From positions 7,002,001 to 7,066,000 of the forward strand of contig NZ_CP051680.1 in the NCBI RefSeq assembly GCF_012849095.1: DNA of 64,000 bases, read 5' to 3'. The DNA comes from Cohnella herbarum (lineage in GTDB: Bacteria; Bacillota; Bacilli; Paenibacillales; Paenibacillaceae). Both the position numbers and the translations under genes were made by a program. Below, in pieces: positions 18,010-28,464 of the stretch; the first letter of the stretch is position 1, and each line of letters opens with the position of its first letter. The notes under the pieces were generated by a model that was not told where the DNA came from, searched no databases, and saw nothing but the letters and a program-made list of their open reading frames with translations.

Positions 18010-18330
18010 AGCTGCGGAGAACAGGTACGTGGAAAACCATCTAACTTGGACGAATTAGACCGCTCGCAGCGGCTTGCAGCACACGTTTCCTCGGAATCGG
18101 ACCAAATAGACCGCTCGAACAGACCATTGCTGAGTCCAGATAGGCTGAGAAACCGCCTAACTTTGACTAACCAGCTGCTGCGGATTCCAGATAAGCCGTA
18201 AAACCGCCTAACTTGGACCGTACGGGCTACCGCTGAGTCCAGATATGCGGAAAACCCGCCTAACTTGGATCAAACAGACTGTCGCTAAGCCCAAATGGGC
18301 TGAAAAACCGCCTAACTCGGGAAAAACCCA
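18010..18330 (+). repeat. Decayed tandem repeat, period 51-52 bases
   Basis: The 700-base stretch 17995-18694 has no gene. In its first half the core AACCGCCTAAC recurs at 18151, 18202, about 18254 and 18306, spaced 51-52 bases; a diverged copy (AACCATCTAAC) is at 18035 and a weaker one near 18093. Each unit also carries GCTGAGTCCAGATA-like sequence upstream of the core, and AGGC...GCCT can pair within the unit. Copies differ too much for a CRISPR array, and no cas gene is present. Confidence 0.7.
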
Positions 18331-18406
18331 ATCCGGGCATTCCGCGCAGAGACGACCTGGTATTCCTGTTCGGCGCGGGCGTGCACGGACTGTCCAATAA
18401 ATTCCA

Positions 18407-18517
18407 CGCAAACGTCAGCCCAAGCTCTCACCCCGCCGCTCCAACGTCGGCAAATGCCCTCAACCCGCGCTCCCATGAATTCCCGCAAACGTCGGCCAAT
18501 GCTCTCACCCCGCGGTT
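18407..18517 (+). repeat. Three copies of a 31-base GC-rich repeat
   Basis: The sequence CAAACGTCRGCCMAWGCTCT followed by CACCCCGC recurs at 18409-18440, 18441-18470 and 18486-18517 with few differences. It lies between the 51-base array and the ABC exporter operon. No reading frame with a ribosome binding site covers it. Confidence 0.6.
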
Positions 18518-18647
18518 CTCACTAAGCCCGCCCGTACCCTTACGCTCCAGCACCCTCTATGCTTAATATCCATCTAGGTCAAATTAACCTTCGAACTTAT
18601 CTACTCTCGCATTTTCCGAACGTCACGAGAATGTAAGAAGTCGCGGA

Positions 18648-18653
18648 TATAAT
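18648..18653 (+). promoter_or_regulatory. Possible -10 element of the ABC exporter operon
   Basis: TATAAT lies 42 bases before the ATG of the ATPase gene. No good -35 is seen at 17 bases; instead CGTCACGAGAATGTAAGAAG precedes it, as expected for a promoter that needs an OmpR-type activator, here plausibly the response regulator encoded in the same operon. Confidence 0.4.
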
Positions 18654-18694
18654 TCGGAGTGTAATCAAAAATTACAAGCAGGAGCTGAAATCAT

Positions 18695-19375
18695 ATGACC
18701 ACATTATTACAAACGGTCGATTTGACAAAGGTATACGGACGGGAGCCTAATCTCGTCAAAGCGCTCGACGGAGTAACGCTGGAGGTGCGGGAAGGCGAGT
18801 TCGTCGCGATCGTCGGCAGCTCGGGGAGCGGGAAATCGACTTTGCTTCATATGTTGGGCGGGTTGGATCGGGCTACGAGCGGACAAGTCATCGTGGGCGG
18901 AAAATCGTTGTTCGAGATGAACGACGACGAGTTGACTATATTCCGCAGGCGGAAGATCGGCTTCGTGTTCCAGCAATACAATCTTGTGCCGATCTTGAAC
19001 GTATATGAAAATATCGTGTTGCCGATCGAACTCGACGGGAACGTTATCGACAAGACGTACGTGGAGCATATCGTCAAAACGCTGGGACTAGCGACGAAAT
19101 TAAATAGCTTGCCGAGTCAACTGTCCGGCGGGCAACAACAACGCGTCGCCATCGCCAGAGCGCTCGCCACGAAGCCTTCGATTATTTTGGCGGACGAGCC
19201 TACCGGTAATTTGGATAGCAAGACGAGTCAAGAGGTCATCGGATTGCTTAAGGTGACGAGCAAGCAATTCAATCAGACGATCGTTATGATCACTCATAGC
19301 GAGGAGATAGCGCAGCTCGCCGATTCCGTCATCCGCATCGGAGACGGCAAGATCGTCGGGGGGACAACGTCATGA
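18695..19375 (+). CDS. ABC transporter ATP-binding protein (BceA/MacB type)
   Basis: 226 residues. Walker A is GSSGSGKST at 41-49, the signature LSGGQQQR at 143-150, and Walker [12 protein letters not shown] at 164-174. Length and sequence fit the LolD/MacB/BceA group. AGGAGCTG precedes the ATG. The next gene overlaps by the ATGA motif, and a response regulator and histidine kinase follow. This order is typical of systems that sense and remove cell-wall-active peptides, though the exact substrate cannot be read from the sequence. Confidence 0.95.
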   Translation: MTTLLQTVDLTKVYGREPNLVKALDGVTLEVREGEFVAIVGSSGSGKSTLLHMLGGLDRATSGQVIVGGKSLFEMNDDELTIFRRRKIGFVFQQYNLVPILNVYENIVLPIELDGNVIDKTYVEHIVKTLGLATKLNSLPSQLSGGQQQRVAIARALATKPSIILADEPTGNLDSKTSQEVIGLLKVTSKQFNQTIVMITHSEEIAQLADSVIRIGDGKIVGGTTS

Positions 19376-21855
19376 TGTTCCCTAACAAGAACAAGGCCGC
19401 GATGGACAAGCTCATCCGTAATAGCCTTAAGGCCAACCGCTCAAGAAATCGTTACGTCGTTCTCGCCATTATTTTGACCACTTGGTTGATTACTTCCGTC
19501 TTCAGCATCGGCATGAGCTACGTGAAATCGTTCGATACGCAAGCGCAAAAAATGATCGGTACGGAAGCGCACGCGGGACTGCTGAATCCGACCGCCGATC
19601 AACTCGCGAAGTTAAGGGAATCAGAGGAGATTAGCGACGTCGGAGTGGAAACCCCGGTCGCGAAGTGGATTCCGCAAGCCGGCTCGAAAGATCAGAAGGC
19701 AAACTTAAGTTGGTATGATAAGACGGAGTGGGAGCGCATGAAGGCGCCCTTGCTAGGCAGTAAGACGAACGGCTATCCTAAGGAAAAGAACGAAGTCGTC
19801 GTTCCGACTTGGATTTTGGATGAGCTTGGTATCAAAGAACCGAAAGTCGGCATGACGATTCCGTTGACCTATGCCACCTATCCCGAGGGCTCAGACACAC
19901 TCGTTGAGCGCAAATCATCGTTTATTCTGAGCGGTTGGTATACCGATTATCCGCACCTAGCGGGCAGAGAAGGCAAAATTCTCGTCTCCGAGGCATTCGC
20001 GAAAGAAATCGCTGCGGATAATAAAGAAGTCGGTTCTGTTGCTTCCGTTATATTCAAGAGCGATAAAGACATCGACCAATCGATTGAAAAATTGGAACAG
20101 AAGTTGGCGCTGGGAGAAAATCAGTCTCTTAATCGTTTCGGAGGAGACAGGAATTCCGGGGATTCCACCTCGACGTCTGTCGGAATGGCGGGCATTATCG
20201 CTTTCGTGATGTTCAGCGGATACTTGCTGATCTACAACGTACTGTACGTATCCGTATCTACGGATACGAAGCAATACGGATTGCTTAAGACGATCGGCGC
20301 CACGCAGAAACAGATCAAGAGAATGGTTCGAGGCCAAGCCAATCGATTGACTTGGATCGGTATTCCGATCGGGCTCATTGTAGGCGCGGCGACTTCATTC
20401 GTCGCCGTACCGCTTGCGCTCGCAACGTTCAGTTTAGAAACCGGTGTGGAAATTTCGTTTAACCCGGTGATTTTCGTAGGGGCCGCGCTATTCGCTTGGC
20501 TGACGACGATGGCGGGAAGTCGCAAACCCGCCAAGATCGCGGGTCGAATCTCTCCAATCGAGGCGTCGAAATTTGTGAGAGGGTCCAAAAAACGGAGCAA
20601 AGGCGGAGCCAAGCTGCATCGGATGGCATTGCGGAACCTGTTCCGCGACAAAAAACGGGCCGCGACCGTGTTCCTATCGCTTTTCCTGGGGATGACCACC
20701 TTCTTGACCGTAAATACGCTCGTTCTTAGCATGAACACGGATAACTTCGTAGACACGTACGTCGACAACGACTTCGACATCGAAAATTCGACGATCGGCT
20801 TCGGATACGAGGGTAACCCCGTTCAAAATATAACGGAAGAGCTCATACAAAAGATTCGCGACTTGGAAGGCGTCACGGACGTTAGAGCTACCTACGTGGA
20901 GAGAACTTATATCCCTTATTCGCCGGAAGTATTCGGTAAGTATATGGACGAATTCGCCAAGCGCAGCGGATTCGATCGGCCTTCCGACGAGGAGCTATCC
21001 AAAAATCGACAGGGGTTCGGCGGCTTCGCGATCGGCTTGGACGACCGATATATCGAGGAGTTAAACAAGGAATCCAAAATGCCGATCGATGTCGCAAAAT
21101 TCGAAAAGGGCGAGATCGCGTTGATGAATTCGTCCGACGTGAAGCTCGGAGACAAGTTCACGTTAGGCGATCCCGAAAGTTCGGCGGAACGGGATTTCGA
21201 GAACGGAGGAGCTGTGCCTCCGCAGTATCAGATTCCTTTCGGAAGCTTCGGGCCTAATGTCTATCTAAGCAAGCAGGCGATGGAGCAATGGCTGGGTCAT
21301 GAGCCGACCGCTTATCGGTTAGCCGTTCAAGCCGACGAGAAATTCCATGCTCGCATTCAAGAGCAGCTTGAGCAGCTGCTTTCCGGCGACCGGGAGCTGA
21401 AGCTGTCTTCGAAGCTGGATTGGATAGAACAGATGGAATCCGCCAAAATCGCTCTATTTATTCTAGGCGGCGCCATCTCCTTAATCCTCGCGTGTATCGG
21501 AATCTTGAATTTCGTCAGCACGATGTTCACGAGCATCATCGTCCGCAGGCAGGAATTCGCCGTGATGGAAAGCATCGGCATGACGCGCAAGCAGCTTCGC
21601 AAGCTGCTGTTACTGGAAGGGACCGGCTATGCGGTCATATCTCTGTTGCTGATCTCGTCTCTGGGCACGTTAATCAGCTATGGCGCATTCCAATTATTCA
21701 GCCAAGAGGCGGATTACGCGATCTACACTTTCCCTACCGTTCCGTTGACCATTTCTTTTGTGCTCATTTTGGCGGCTTGCTGGCTCGTTCCGCTAATCGC
21801 CTTTCATAAATCCAAAAAACAAAGCATCGTCGAACGTTTGAGAGAAACGGGCTGA
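19372..21855 (+). CDS. FtsX-like ABC transporter permease (double FtsX type)
   Basis: 827 residues, partner of the overlapping ATPase gene. A first membrane segment (about 25-47) is followed by a large outside domain, then three helices with GYLLIYNVLYVSVSTDTKQYGLL KTIGAT-type FtsX sequence (about 270-380). A second copy of this layout begins near residue 440 and ends with ILNFVSTMFTSIIVRRQEFA and VMESIGMTRKQLRKLLL. It is longer than BceB (about 650 residues) and carries two FtsX domains with two extracellular domains, as in MacB-like exporters of bacilli. It probably senses or removes an antimicrobial peptide together with the downstream two-component pair. Confidence 0.9.
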   Translation: MMFPNKNKAAMDKLIRNSLKANRSRNRYVVLAIILTTWLITSVFSIGMSYVKSFDTQAQKMIGTEAHAGLLNPTADQLAKLRESEEISDVGVETPVAKWIPQAGSKDQKANLSWYDKTEWERMKAPLLGSKTNGYPKEKNEVVVPTWILDELGIKEPKVGMTIPLTYATYPEGSDTLVERKSSFILSGWYTDYPHLAGREGKILVSEAFAKEIAADNKEVGSVASVIFKSDKDIDQSIEKLEQKLALGENQSLNRFGGDRNSGDSTSTSVGMAGIIAFVMFSGYLLIYNVLYVSVSTDTKQYGLLKTIGATQKQIKRMVRGQANRLTWIGIPIGLIVGAATSFVAVPLALATFSLETGVEISFNPVIFVGAALFAWLTTMAGSRKPAKIAGRISPIEASKFVRGSKKRSKGGAKLHRMALRNLFRDKKRAATVFLSLFLGMTTFLTVNTLVLSMNTDNFVDTYVDNDFDIENSTIGFGYEGNPVQNITEELIQKIRDLEGVTDVRATYVERTYIPYSPEVFGKYMDEFAKRSGFDRPSDEELSKNRQGFGGFAIGLDDRYIEELNKESKMPIDVAKFEKGEIALMNSSDVKLGDKFTLGDPESSAERDFENGGAVPPQYQIPFGSFGPNVYLSKQAMEQWLGHEPTAYRLAVQADEKFHARIQEQLEQLLSGDRELKLSSKLDWIEQMESAKIALFILGGAISLILACIGILNFVSTMFTSIIVRRQEFAVMESIGMTRKQLRKLLLLEGTGYAVISLLLISSLGTLISYGAFQLFSQEADYAIYTFPTVPLTISFVLILAACWLVPLIAFHKSKKQSIVERLRETG

Positions 21856-21892
21856 AGCTGATTATCGTTTGTATTCAAGGGAGGTGAACCTC

Positions 21893-22570
21893 ATGGCAAC
21901 GATTCTGATCGTGGAAGACGACCGGTTATTAAACGAAGGGCTGGCGTACGCGCTCGGCAACGAGAATTACGATATCGTGTCCGCGCATTCGTTCGAAGAA
22001 GGCTTAGCCGCGTTTCGGAGCCATGAGGTTCATCTCATCTTGCTGGACGTTACGCTTCCCGATCGGACGGGAACGGAGCTGTGCAAGGAAATTCGCCTAA
22101 CCTCGGATGTTCCGATCGTGTTCCTCACGGCTAACGACACGGAACAGGACATGGTACTCGGTTTCAAGCTAGGGGCCGACGATTACATGGCGAAACCGTT
22201 CAGTATGGCCGTGCTGCGCGAACGGGTGAAAGCCGTACTCCGCAGAGGGGGCGGTGAAGATAACGGCTCCCTGTTCACCTATAAGGATCTGACGATTCAT
22301 TATGATAAAATGAAAGTAATCAAACGGGGCGAAGAGGTTAAGCTGACGACCAACGAATATAAGCTGCTGACGGTTCTCGCCCAGAATCGCAATCAAGTCC
22401 TAACCCGGGAACAGATCGTGGAGAAGCTCTGGGACGTGGACGGTTGCTTCGTAGACGAGAATACTCTGAGCGTAAATATTAAGCGGCTCAGAAGCAAAAT
22501 CGAAGATCATCCGAAACAGCCCGCCTACATCAAGACGGTATTCGGCATCGGCTATACTTGGGGAGAGTGA
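21893..22570 (+). CDS. OmpR/PhoB family response regulator
   Basis: About 225 residues from ATG 21893, chosen because GGGAGGTGA lies just upstream; the frame opens 24 bases earlier with TTG. The receiver domain starts ATILIVEDDRLLNEGLAYAL, the phosphorylated residue is Asp52 in LLDVTLPD, and the conserved Lys is in GADDYMAKPF. The winged helix DNA-binding domain ends IKTVFGIGYTWGE. It follows the ABC permease by 38 bases and precedes its kinase by 3 bases. It is likely to activate the ABC genes of the same operon. Confidence 0.95.
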   Translation: MATILIVEDDRLLNEGLAYALGNENYDIVSAHSFEEGLAAFRSHEVHLILLDVTLPDRTGTELCKEIRLTSDVPIVFLTANDTEQDMVLGFKLGADDYMAKPFSMAVLRERVKAVLRRGGGEDNGSLFTYKDLTIHYDKMKVIKRGEEVKLTTNEYKLLTVLAQNRNQVLTREQIVEKLWDVDGCFVDENTLSVNIKRLRSKIEDHPKQPAYIKTVFGIGYTWGE

Positions 22571-22573
22571 AAG

Positions 22574-23593
22574 ATGAACGGCTCCTTCACCCGCATCATA
22601 ACATTATCCATGGCATTGTTCGCGCTCGCTTGCGGCGCGTTTTTTGCTTTTCTCTTCTACGTGAAGGCAAGCCGGGAAGTCTGGCAGGGCTCGATCGCGC
22701 TTGTCTTGGTCATGTCGGCCATTTTCGCGGCATATTTATTCGCGATGCGCAACCGGATGGCGACGATCTTAGACAAGCTATCGCTCACGATTCAATCGCT
22801 GATCAACGGACAGCTCCGCGAGGAGTTCGCCGTATCGGAAGATAACCTCTTGTCCAAGCTGCAAGACCAGACGTTGAAACTGCACGGCATATTAAAGATG
22901 CAGAAGCTGAAGTACAAGGAAGAGGGCGAGGAAATCAAATCGCTCATCTCCGATATCACTCATCAGCTTAGAACTCCGCTAGCTAATCTGAATATGTATA
23001 ACGGCATGCTGCTCGACGATAAATTGCCCCCGGACAAACGAATGGAATTCGTGCGGATCGTCAGGGATCAGACGGAAAAGTTAACTTGGCTCATGGACAG
23101 CTTGGTCAAGATGTCGCGGTTGGAGAGCGGCATCATCGAGATACGGGCGGAGCGGAGAGACCTTGTCGATACGGTGCTTACGGCGATTAAGCAAGCATTC
23201 CCCGCTGCCCGGGAGAAAGACGTGGAACTGGCGTTTCAAGGCAAGCAAGGCGTTGAATTGGTGCACGATGCGAAGTGGACCGGAGAGGCGATCGGCAACG
23301 TTCTGGACAATGCGATTAAATATACGGCGGCGGGCGGCAAAGTAACGGTCGCCGTCGAACGGTACGAAATGTTCGCCAGAATCGACGTCATCGATACCGG
23401 CCGTGGCATTCCCGAACCGGAGCTGAACAAAGTGTTTCAACGTTTCTATCGCGGCGCGGCTTCAGGGGATATCGAAGGGGTCGGAATCGGGTTGTATCTG
23501 ACGCGCAAGATCGTCGCGGAACAAGGCGGGTACATGAAGGCGTCTTCCGAAGCGGGGAAAGGCAGCGTCTTCTCGTTGTTCTTGCCCGTATAG
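22574..23593 (+). CDS. Sensor histidine kinase
   Basis: 339 residues. Two membrane helices at about 9-29 and 38-57 have almost no outside loop, as in intramembrane-sensing kinases that depend on an ABC exporter for signal detection. The phospho-accepting residue is His130 in ITHQLRTPLANLN. ATPase motifs follow: N box VLDNAIKYT, G1 DTGRGIPEPE and G2 GVGIGLYL. GGGGAGAG precedes the ATG. It pairs with the response regulator directly upstream. Confidence 0.95.
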   Translation: MNGSFTRIITLSMALFALACGAFFAFLFYVKASREVWQGSIALVLVMSAIFAAYLFAMRNRMATILDKLSLTIQSLINGQLREEFAVSEDNLLSKLQDQTLKLHGILKMQKLKYKEEGEEIKSLISDITHQLRTPLANLNMYNGMLLDDKLPPDKRMEFVRIVRDQTEKLTWLMDSLVKMSRLESGIIEIRAERRDLVDTVLTAIKQAFPAAREKDVELAFQGKQGVELVHDAKWTGEAIGNVLDNAIKYTAAGGKVTVAVERYEMFARIDVIDTGRGIPEPELNKVFQRFYRGAASGDIEGVGIGLYLTRKIVAEQGGYMKASSEAGKGSVFSLFLPV

Positions 23594-23675
23594 CTGACTC
23601 CTTGAGACCGGGATGATTTTCGGCTAGCATAGAAAGTAGTTGGCAAAGCTCAAAACAAAAGGAGTTCGGTACCGG

Positions 23676-24419
23676 ATGAAACAAAATAAATACAACGATT
23701 CCGAGTTTTTCTCGGCGTACAAGCAAATGCCGCGTTCCATCCAAGGGCTTGAAGGCGCGGGAGAGTGGCATGTATTCAAGGCATTATTGCCGGAGTTGCG
23801 AAACAAAGACGTGCTCGATCTCGGTTGCGGCTTCGGATGGCATTGCCGGTATATGCGCGAGCAAGGGGCGAGATCGGTCGTCGGCGTCGATATTTCGGAG
23901 AAAATGCTCCGGCAAGCTCGCGAACATTCGGAGGATCCGGCCATTTCATACGTTCAATTACCGATCGAAGACATCGCGTTCGATCATTCGCGATTCGATG
24001 TCGTCATCAGCTCGTTAGCCTTCCATTACCTCGAATCCGTTGAATCCATTTTCCGCAAAATACACGATAATCTGCGTCCGGGGGGCCGGTTTATTTTCTC
24101 GGTCGAACATCCGATCTTTACTTCGCGCAACGAACAAGATTGGCATTACGATGCCGAAGGAAATCGGATGCATTGGCCCGTGGATCATTACCAGTCGCAG
24201 GGGATAAGGTCTACGACGTTCCTCACGGACAACGTAATCAAGTATCATCGGACGATATCGACTTATTTCAACGCTCTAATCGATGCCGGTTTTACGATAA
24301 AAGCCGTTAAGGAGCCGATGCCTTCCGAGGAAATGATGGGCATCCCGGGGATGACGGACGAGAACCGCAGACCGATGTTCCTGATCCTTTCGGCTCAAAA
24401 AGATAGCGCTGCCAATTGA
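23676..24419 (+). CDS. Class I SAM-dependent methyltransferase
   Basis: About 247 residues from ATG 23676 with AAAGGAG upstream; the open frame begins at a TTG at 23640. Motif I is VLDLGCGFGWHCRYM, motif II follows as SVVGVDIS, and motif IV as FDVVISSLAFHYLE. The C-terminal part has SVEHPIFTSR and a terminal GIPGMTDENRRPMFL. This resembles YodH/UbiE-type small-molecule methyltransferases, but the substrate is not evident. It lies 82 bases after the kinase on the same strand and may be co-transcribed. No terminator is visible after it. Confidence 0.9.
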   Translation: MKQNKYNDSEFFSAYKQMPRSIQGLEGAGEWHVFKALLPELRNKDVLDLGCGFGWHCRYMREQGARSVVGVDISEKMLRQAREHSEDPAISYVQLPIEDIAFDHSRFDVVISSLAFHYLESVESIFRKIHDNLRPGGRFIFSVEHPIFTSRNEQDWHYDAEGNRMHWPVDHYQSQGIRSTTFLTDNVIKYHRTISTYFNALIDAGFTIKAVKEPMPSEEMMGIPGMTDENRRPMFLILSAQKDSAAN

Positions 24420-24452
24420 GTCGGTAATACGCTAGGTTTGGCATCATCGGAA

Positions 24453-24482
24453 TTGACTTCTCGAAACATCCCTTTGTATATT
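24453..24482 (+). promoter_or_regulatory. Sigma-A-like promoter for glpP-glpK
   Basis: TTGACT (24453-24458) and TATATT (24477-24482) are separated by 18 bases, about 45 bases upstream of the glpP start. It is the best sigma-A match noted in the window. Confidence 0.65.
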
Positions 24483-24527
24483 AAATAATAGTTTTTTAAT
24501 AATGGATCGTCGGTGCGGAGGTTTCGT

Positions 24528-25076
24528 ATGCGTATGGAGAACCAGACCGTGTGGCCGGCCGTGAAAACGGCGAAGGAGATGGAAGCCGCGTTAACGACTC
24601 CTTTTCAATACGTGGTGCTGTTAGGCGGACATCTGGGTCAATTGCGGAATTTGGTAGAGTTGGCGGAACGAAGCGGCAAAAAGGTTTTGCTGCATGCGGA
24701 TCTCATAGACGGATTGAAGAACGACGAATACGCGGCTGAATATCTGTGCCAGAACGTGAGGCCCGCCGGTTTGATTTCCACCCGCGCCAGCGTCGTCCAG
24801 AAAACGAGACAAAACAAGCTCATCGCGATCCAGAGGTTGTTCCTGATCGACACCGGCGCGCTTGAGAAGAGCTATTCGCTAATGGAAAAGACGAAGCCGG
24901 ACTACATCGAAGTGTTGCCGGGCGTCATTCCTCATATGATTAAGGAAGTCATGGATAGAACGGGAATACCGGTCATCGCTGGAGGTCTCATTCGATCGCA
25001 AGAGGATGTCCGCATCGCTCTGGAAGCCGGGGCGACGGCAATCACGACGACCCGGCGGGAATTGTGGAAAACGTAA
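24528..25076 (+). CDS. glpP: Glycerol-3-phosphate-responsive antiterminator
   Basis: About 182 residues from ATG 24528 with GCGGAGGT at 24515-24522. The sequence matches GlpP: FQYVVLLGGHLGQL near the start, KKVLLHADLIDGLKNDEYA, RPAGLISTRASVVQKTR, DYIEVLPGVIPHMIKEV, PVIAGGLIRSQEDV and AGATAITTTRRELW. In Bacillus subtilis GlpP binds G3P and the glpD leader RNA and lets transcription pass a terminator. A matching terminator hairpin is seen before glpD here. glpK follows 51 bases later. The glycerol facilitator gene glpF, which sits between glpP and glpK in B. subtilis, is missing from this cluster. Confidence 0.93.
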   Translation: MRMENQTVWPAVKTAKEMEAALTTPFQYVVLLGGHLGQLRNLVELAERSGKKVLLHADLIDGLKNDEYAAEYLCQNVRPAGLISTRASVVQKTRQNKLIAIQRLFLIDTGALEKSYSLMEKTKPDYIEVLPGVIPHMIKEVMDRTGIPVIAGGLIRSQEDVRIALEAGATAITTTRRELWKT

Positions 25077-26618
<1,542 letters not shown>

Positions 26619-26664
26619 CGGTGCTAAGATAGGGGTAAGTTAATATCGGTTGGAGTTCATGGAG

Positions 26665-26730
26665 AAACCACGATAAAGGTTTCCGGGGATTGATGTCCTC
26701 GGAGGCGGTTTATCGTGGTTTTTGCTATTT
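26665..26730 (+). terminator. glpD leader terminator, likely GlpP target
   Basis: AAACCACGATAAA (26665-26677) pairs perfectly with TTTATCGTGGTTT (26709-26721) around a 31-base loop and is followed by TTGCTATTT. It sits between glpK and glpD, 24 bases before the glpD start. In B. subtilis GlpP with G3P prevents termination at an equivalent leader hairpin, so the same control is inferred here. Confidence 0.85.
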
Positions 26731-26753
26731 CCCCCCATAAGGAGAGGTTCGCA

Positions 26754-28436
26754 ATGGTTACGAATAAAAGTTTGTCGTCTGCCACTCGGCATGAAATATT
26801 GGGCGAGATGCGCGATCGCAAAGTAGATCTCTTGGTGATCGGCGGAGGAATTACCGGAGCCGGCATCGCATTAGATGCGGCAAGCCGCGGGTTACGCGTT
26901 GCGCTTGTAGAGATGCAGGATTTCGCGGCGGGTACGTCAAGCCGTTCTACCAAGCTTGTTCACGGCGGACTGCGTTATTTGAAGCAATTAGAGATCGGCG
27001 TAGTCGCGGAAGTCGGCAAGGAACGGGCAATCGTGTACGAGAACGGGCCCCACGTAACGACGCCGGAATGGATGCTGCTACCGCTGTACGCGGGTGGAAC
27101 GTTCGGTAAATTTTCCACGTCGATCGGTCTTCGCGTCTATGATTTTCTTGCGGGCGTCAAGAAGGGCGAACGTCGTTCGATGTTAAGCGCGCGGGAGACG
27201 CACGAAAAAGAACCGTTGTTGAAGAAAAGCGGGTTAAAGGGCGGCGGGTATTACGTGGAATACCGTACCGACGATGCCCGTTTGACGATCGAAGTGATGA
27301 AGAAAGCCCGCGAGCACGGGGCGCTGGCCGTGAACTATGCGCGCGTGGACTCCCTGAATTACGACGACGGAGGCCGACTGACCGGAGCGAAGGTACGCGA
27401 TTTGATCGACGGCACGATATATGGCGTTCAGGCGACTAAAGTCGTCAATGCAACCGGCCCATGGGTCGACGAGCTTCGGAGTCTGGACGGGTCCAAGTCC
27501 GGTAAGACGCTGCGACTGACGAAAGGCGTTCATCTCGTCTTCGACCAAACCCGTTTTCCTCTCCGTCAAGCCGTGTATTTCGATACGCCGGACGGACGGA
27601 TGGTATTCGCGATTCCTCGCTCGGGCAAGACGTATTTCGGGACGACGGACACGAACTACCAAGGAGCGATCGATCGTCCGAAGGCGACGCGGGAAGACCG
27701 GGATTATTTGCTCAAAGCGGCGAACTTCATGTTCGAGAACGTAAAGCTCGCCGATTCGGACATCGAATCCAGTTGGGCGGGTCTGCGTCCTCTGATCCAA
27801 CAAGAAGGGAAGGATCCGTCGGAAATTTCGCGGCGCGACGAAATCTTCCATGCGCCTTCCGGTTTGATCTCGATCGCCGGCGGGAAGTTGACCGGGTATC
27901 GCAAGATGGCCGAGACGGTCGTGGACGACGTAGTGAAACGGCTAGCGGCCGAAGGAGCGAAGGCTGGCGCGGAAGCGGGCGCATGCCGAACCAAAGACAT
28001 GCCGATCTCCGGGGGAGACGTGGGAGGTTCCGCGCAATATATCCGATTCGTAGCGGACAAAACGCAAGCCGGAGTGAAAAAAGGGTTTGCCGCTAAAGAT
28101 GCCGAGGCGTTGGCGAAATTTTATGGCTCTAACGTAGATTCCTTGTTCGATTTTGCGGACATGGAGAAGGATATGAAGTGGGCGGAACGGAACGGACTGC
28201 CGCTGGCTATCGCCGCTGAACTGCGGTATGCGATGGACGAGGAAATGACCGTCAAGCCGCAGGACTTCTTGGTACGCCGCAGCGGCTGGATGTTCTTCGA
28301 TATCGCGGCCGTCCGTGAGTGGGGAGAGCGAATAATCGGAGCAATGGCGGAACGGGCAGGCTGGACGGATGCTCAGCGGATTGAGTTTGCCGAGGAAATC
28401 GACCGTTTGATCGCGGATGCCGTCGAAGCTGAATAG
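26754..28436 (+). CDS. glpD: Aerobic glycerol-3-phosphate dehydrogenase
   Basis: About 560 residues from ATG 26754 (AAGGAGAGG upstream; the frame opens at 26715). The FAD-binding site is [21 protein letters not shown], given here as its first 20 residues or fewer: [53 protein letters not shown] and [10 protein letters not shown] are GlpD motifs. The C-terminal domain ([13 protein letters not shown]) is complete. The enzyme oxidises G3P to dihydroxyacetone phosphate at the membrane and passes electrons to quinone. Control by GlpP is likely through the leader hairpin. Confidence 0.97.
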   Translation: MVTNKSLSSATRHEILGEMRDRKVDLLVIGGGITGAGIALDAASRGLRVALVEMQDFAAGTSSRSTKLVHGGLRYLKQLEIGVVAEVGKERAIVYENGPHVTTPEWMLLPLYAGGTFGKFSTSIGLRVYDFLAGVKKGERRSMLSARETHEKEPLLKKSGLKGGGYYVEYRTDDARLTIEVMKKAREHGALAVNYARVDSLNYDDGGRLTGAKVRDLIDGTIYGVQATKVVNATGPWVDELRSLDGSKSGKTLRLTKGVHLVFDQTRFPLRQAVYFDTPDGRMVFAIPRSGKTYFGTTDTNYQGAIDRPKATREDRDYLLKAANFMFENVKLADSDIESSWAGLRPLIQQEGKDPSEISRRDEIFHAPSGLISIAGGKLTGYRKMAETVVDDVVKRLAAEGAKAGAEAGACRTKDMPISGGDVGGSAQYIRFVADKTQAGVKKGFAAKDAEALAKFYGSNVDSLFDFADMEKDMKWAERNGLPLAIAAELRYAMDEEMTVKPQDFLVRRSGWMFFDIAAVREWGERIIGAMAERAGWTDAQRIEFAEEIDRLIADAVEAE

Positions 28437-28464
28437 TTCGGGCGGTTCGCCGTCACCCGCCAGA

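Noticed and set aside
18010..18330. Tandem repeats considered as a CRISPR array
   Set aside because: Copies differ in sequence within the supposed repeats, the period is about 51 with no clear unique spacer of constant length, and no cas gene is in the window.
28437..28464. Terminator between glpD and the AraC gene
   Set aside because: The GC-rich CGGGCGG/CCCGCC sequence does not form a good stem and no T run follows.
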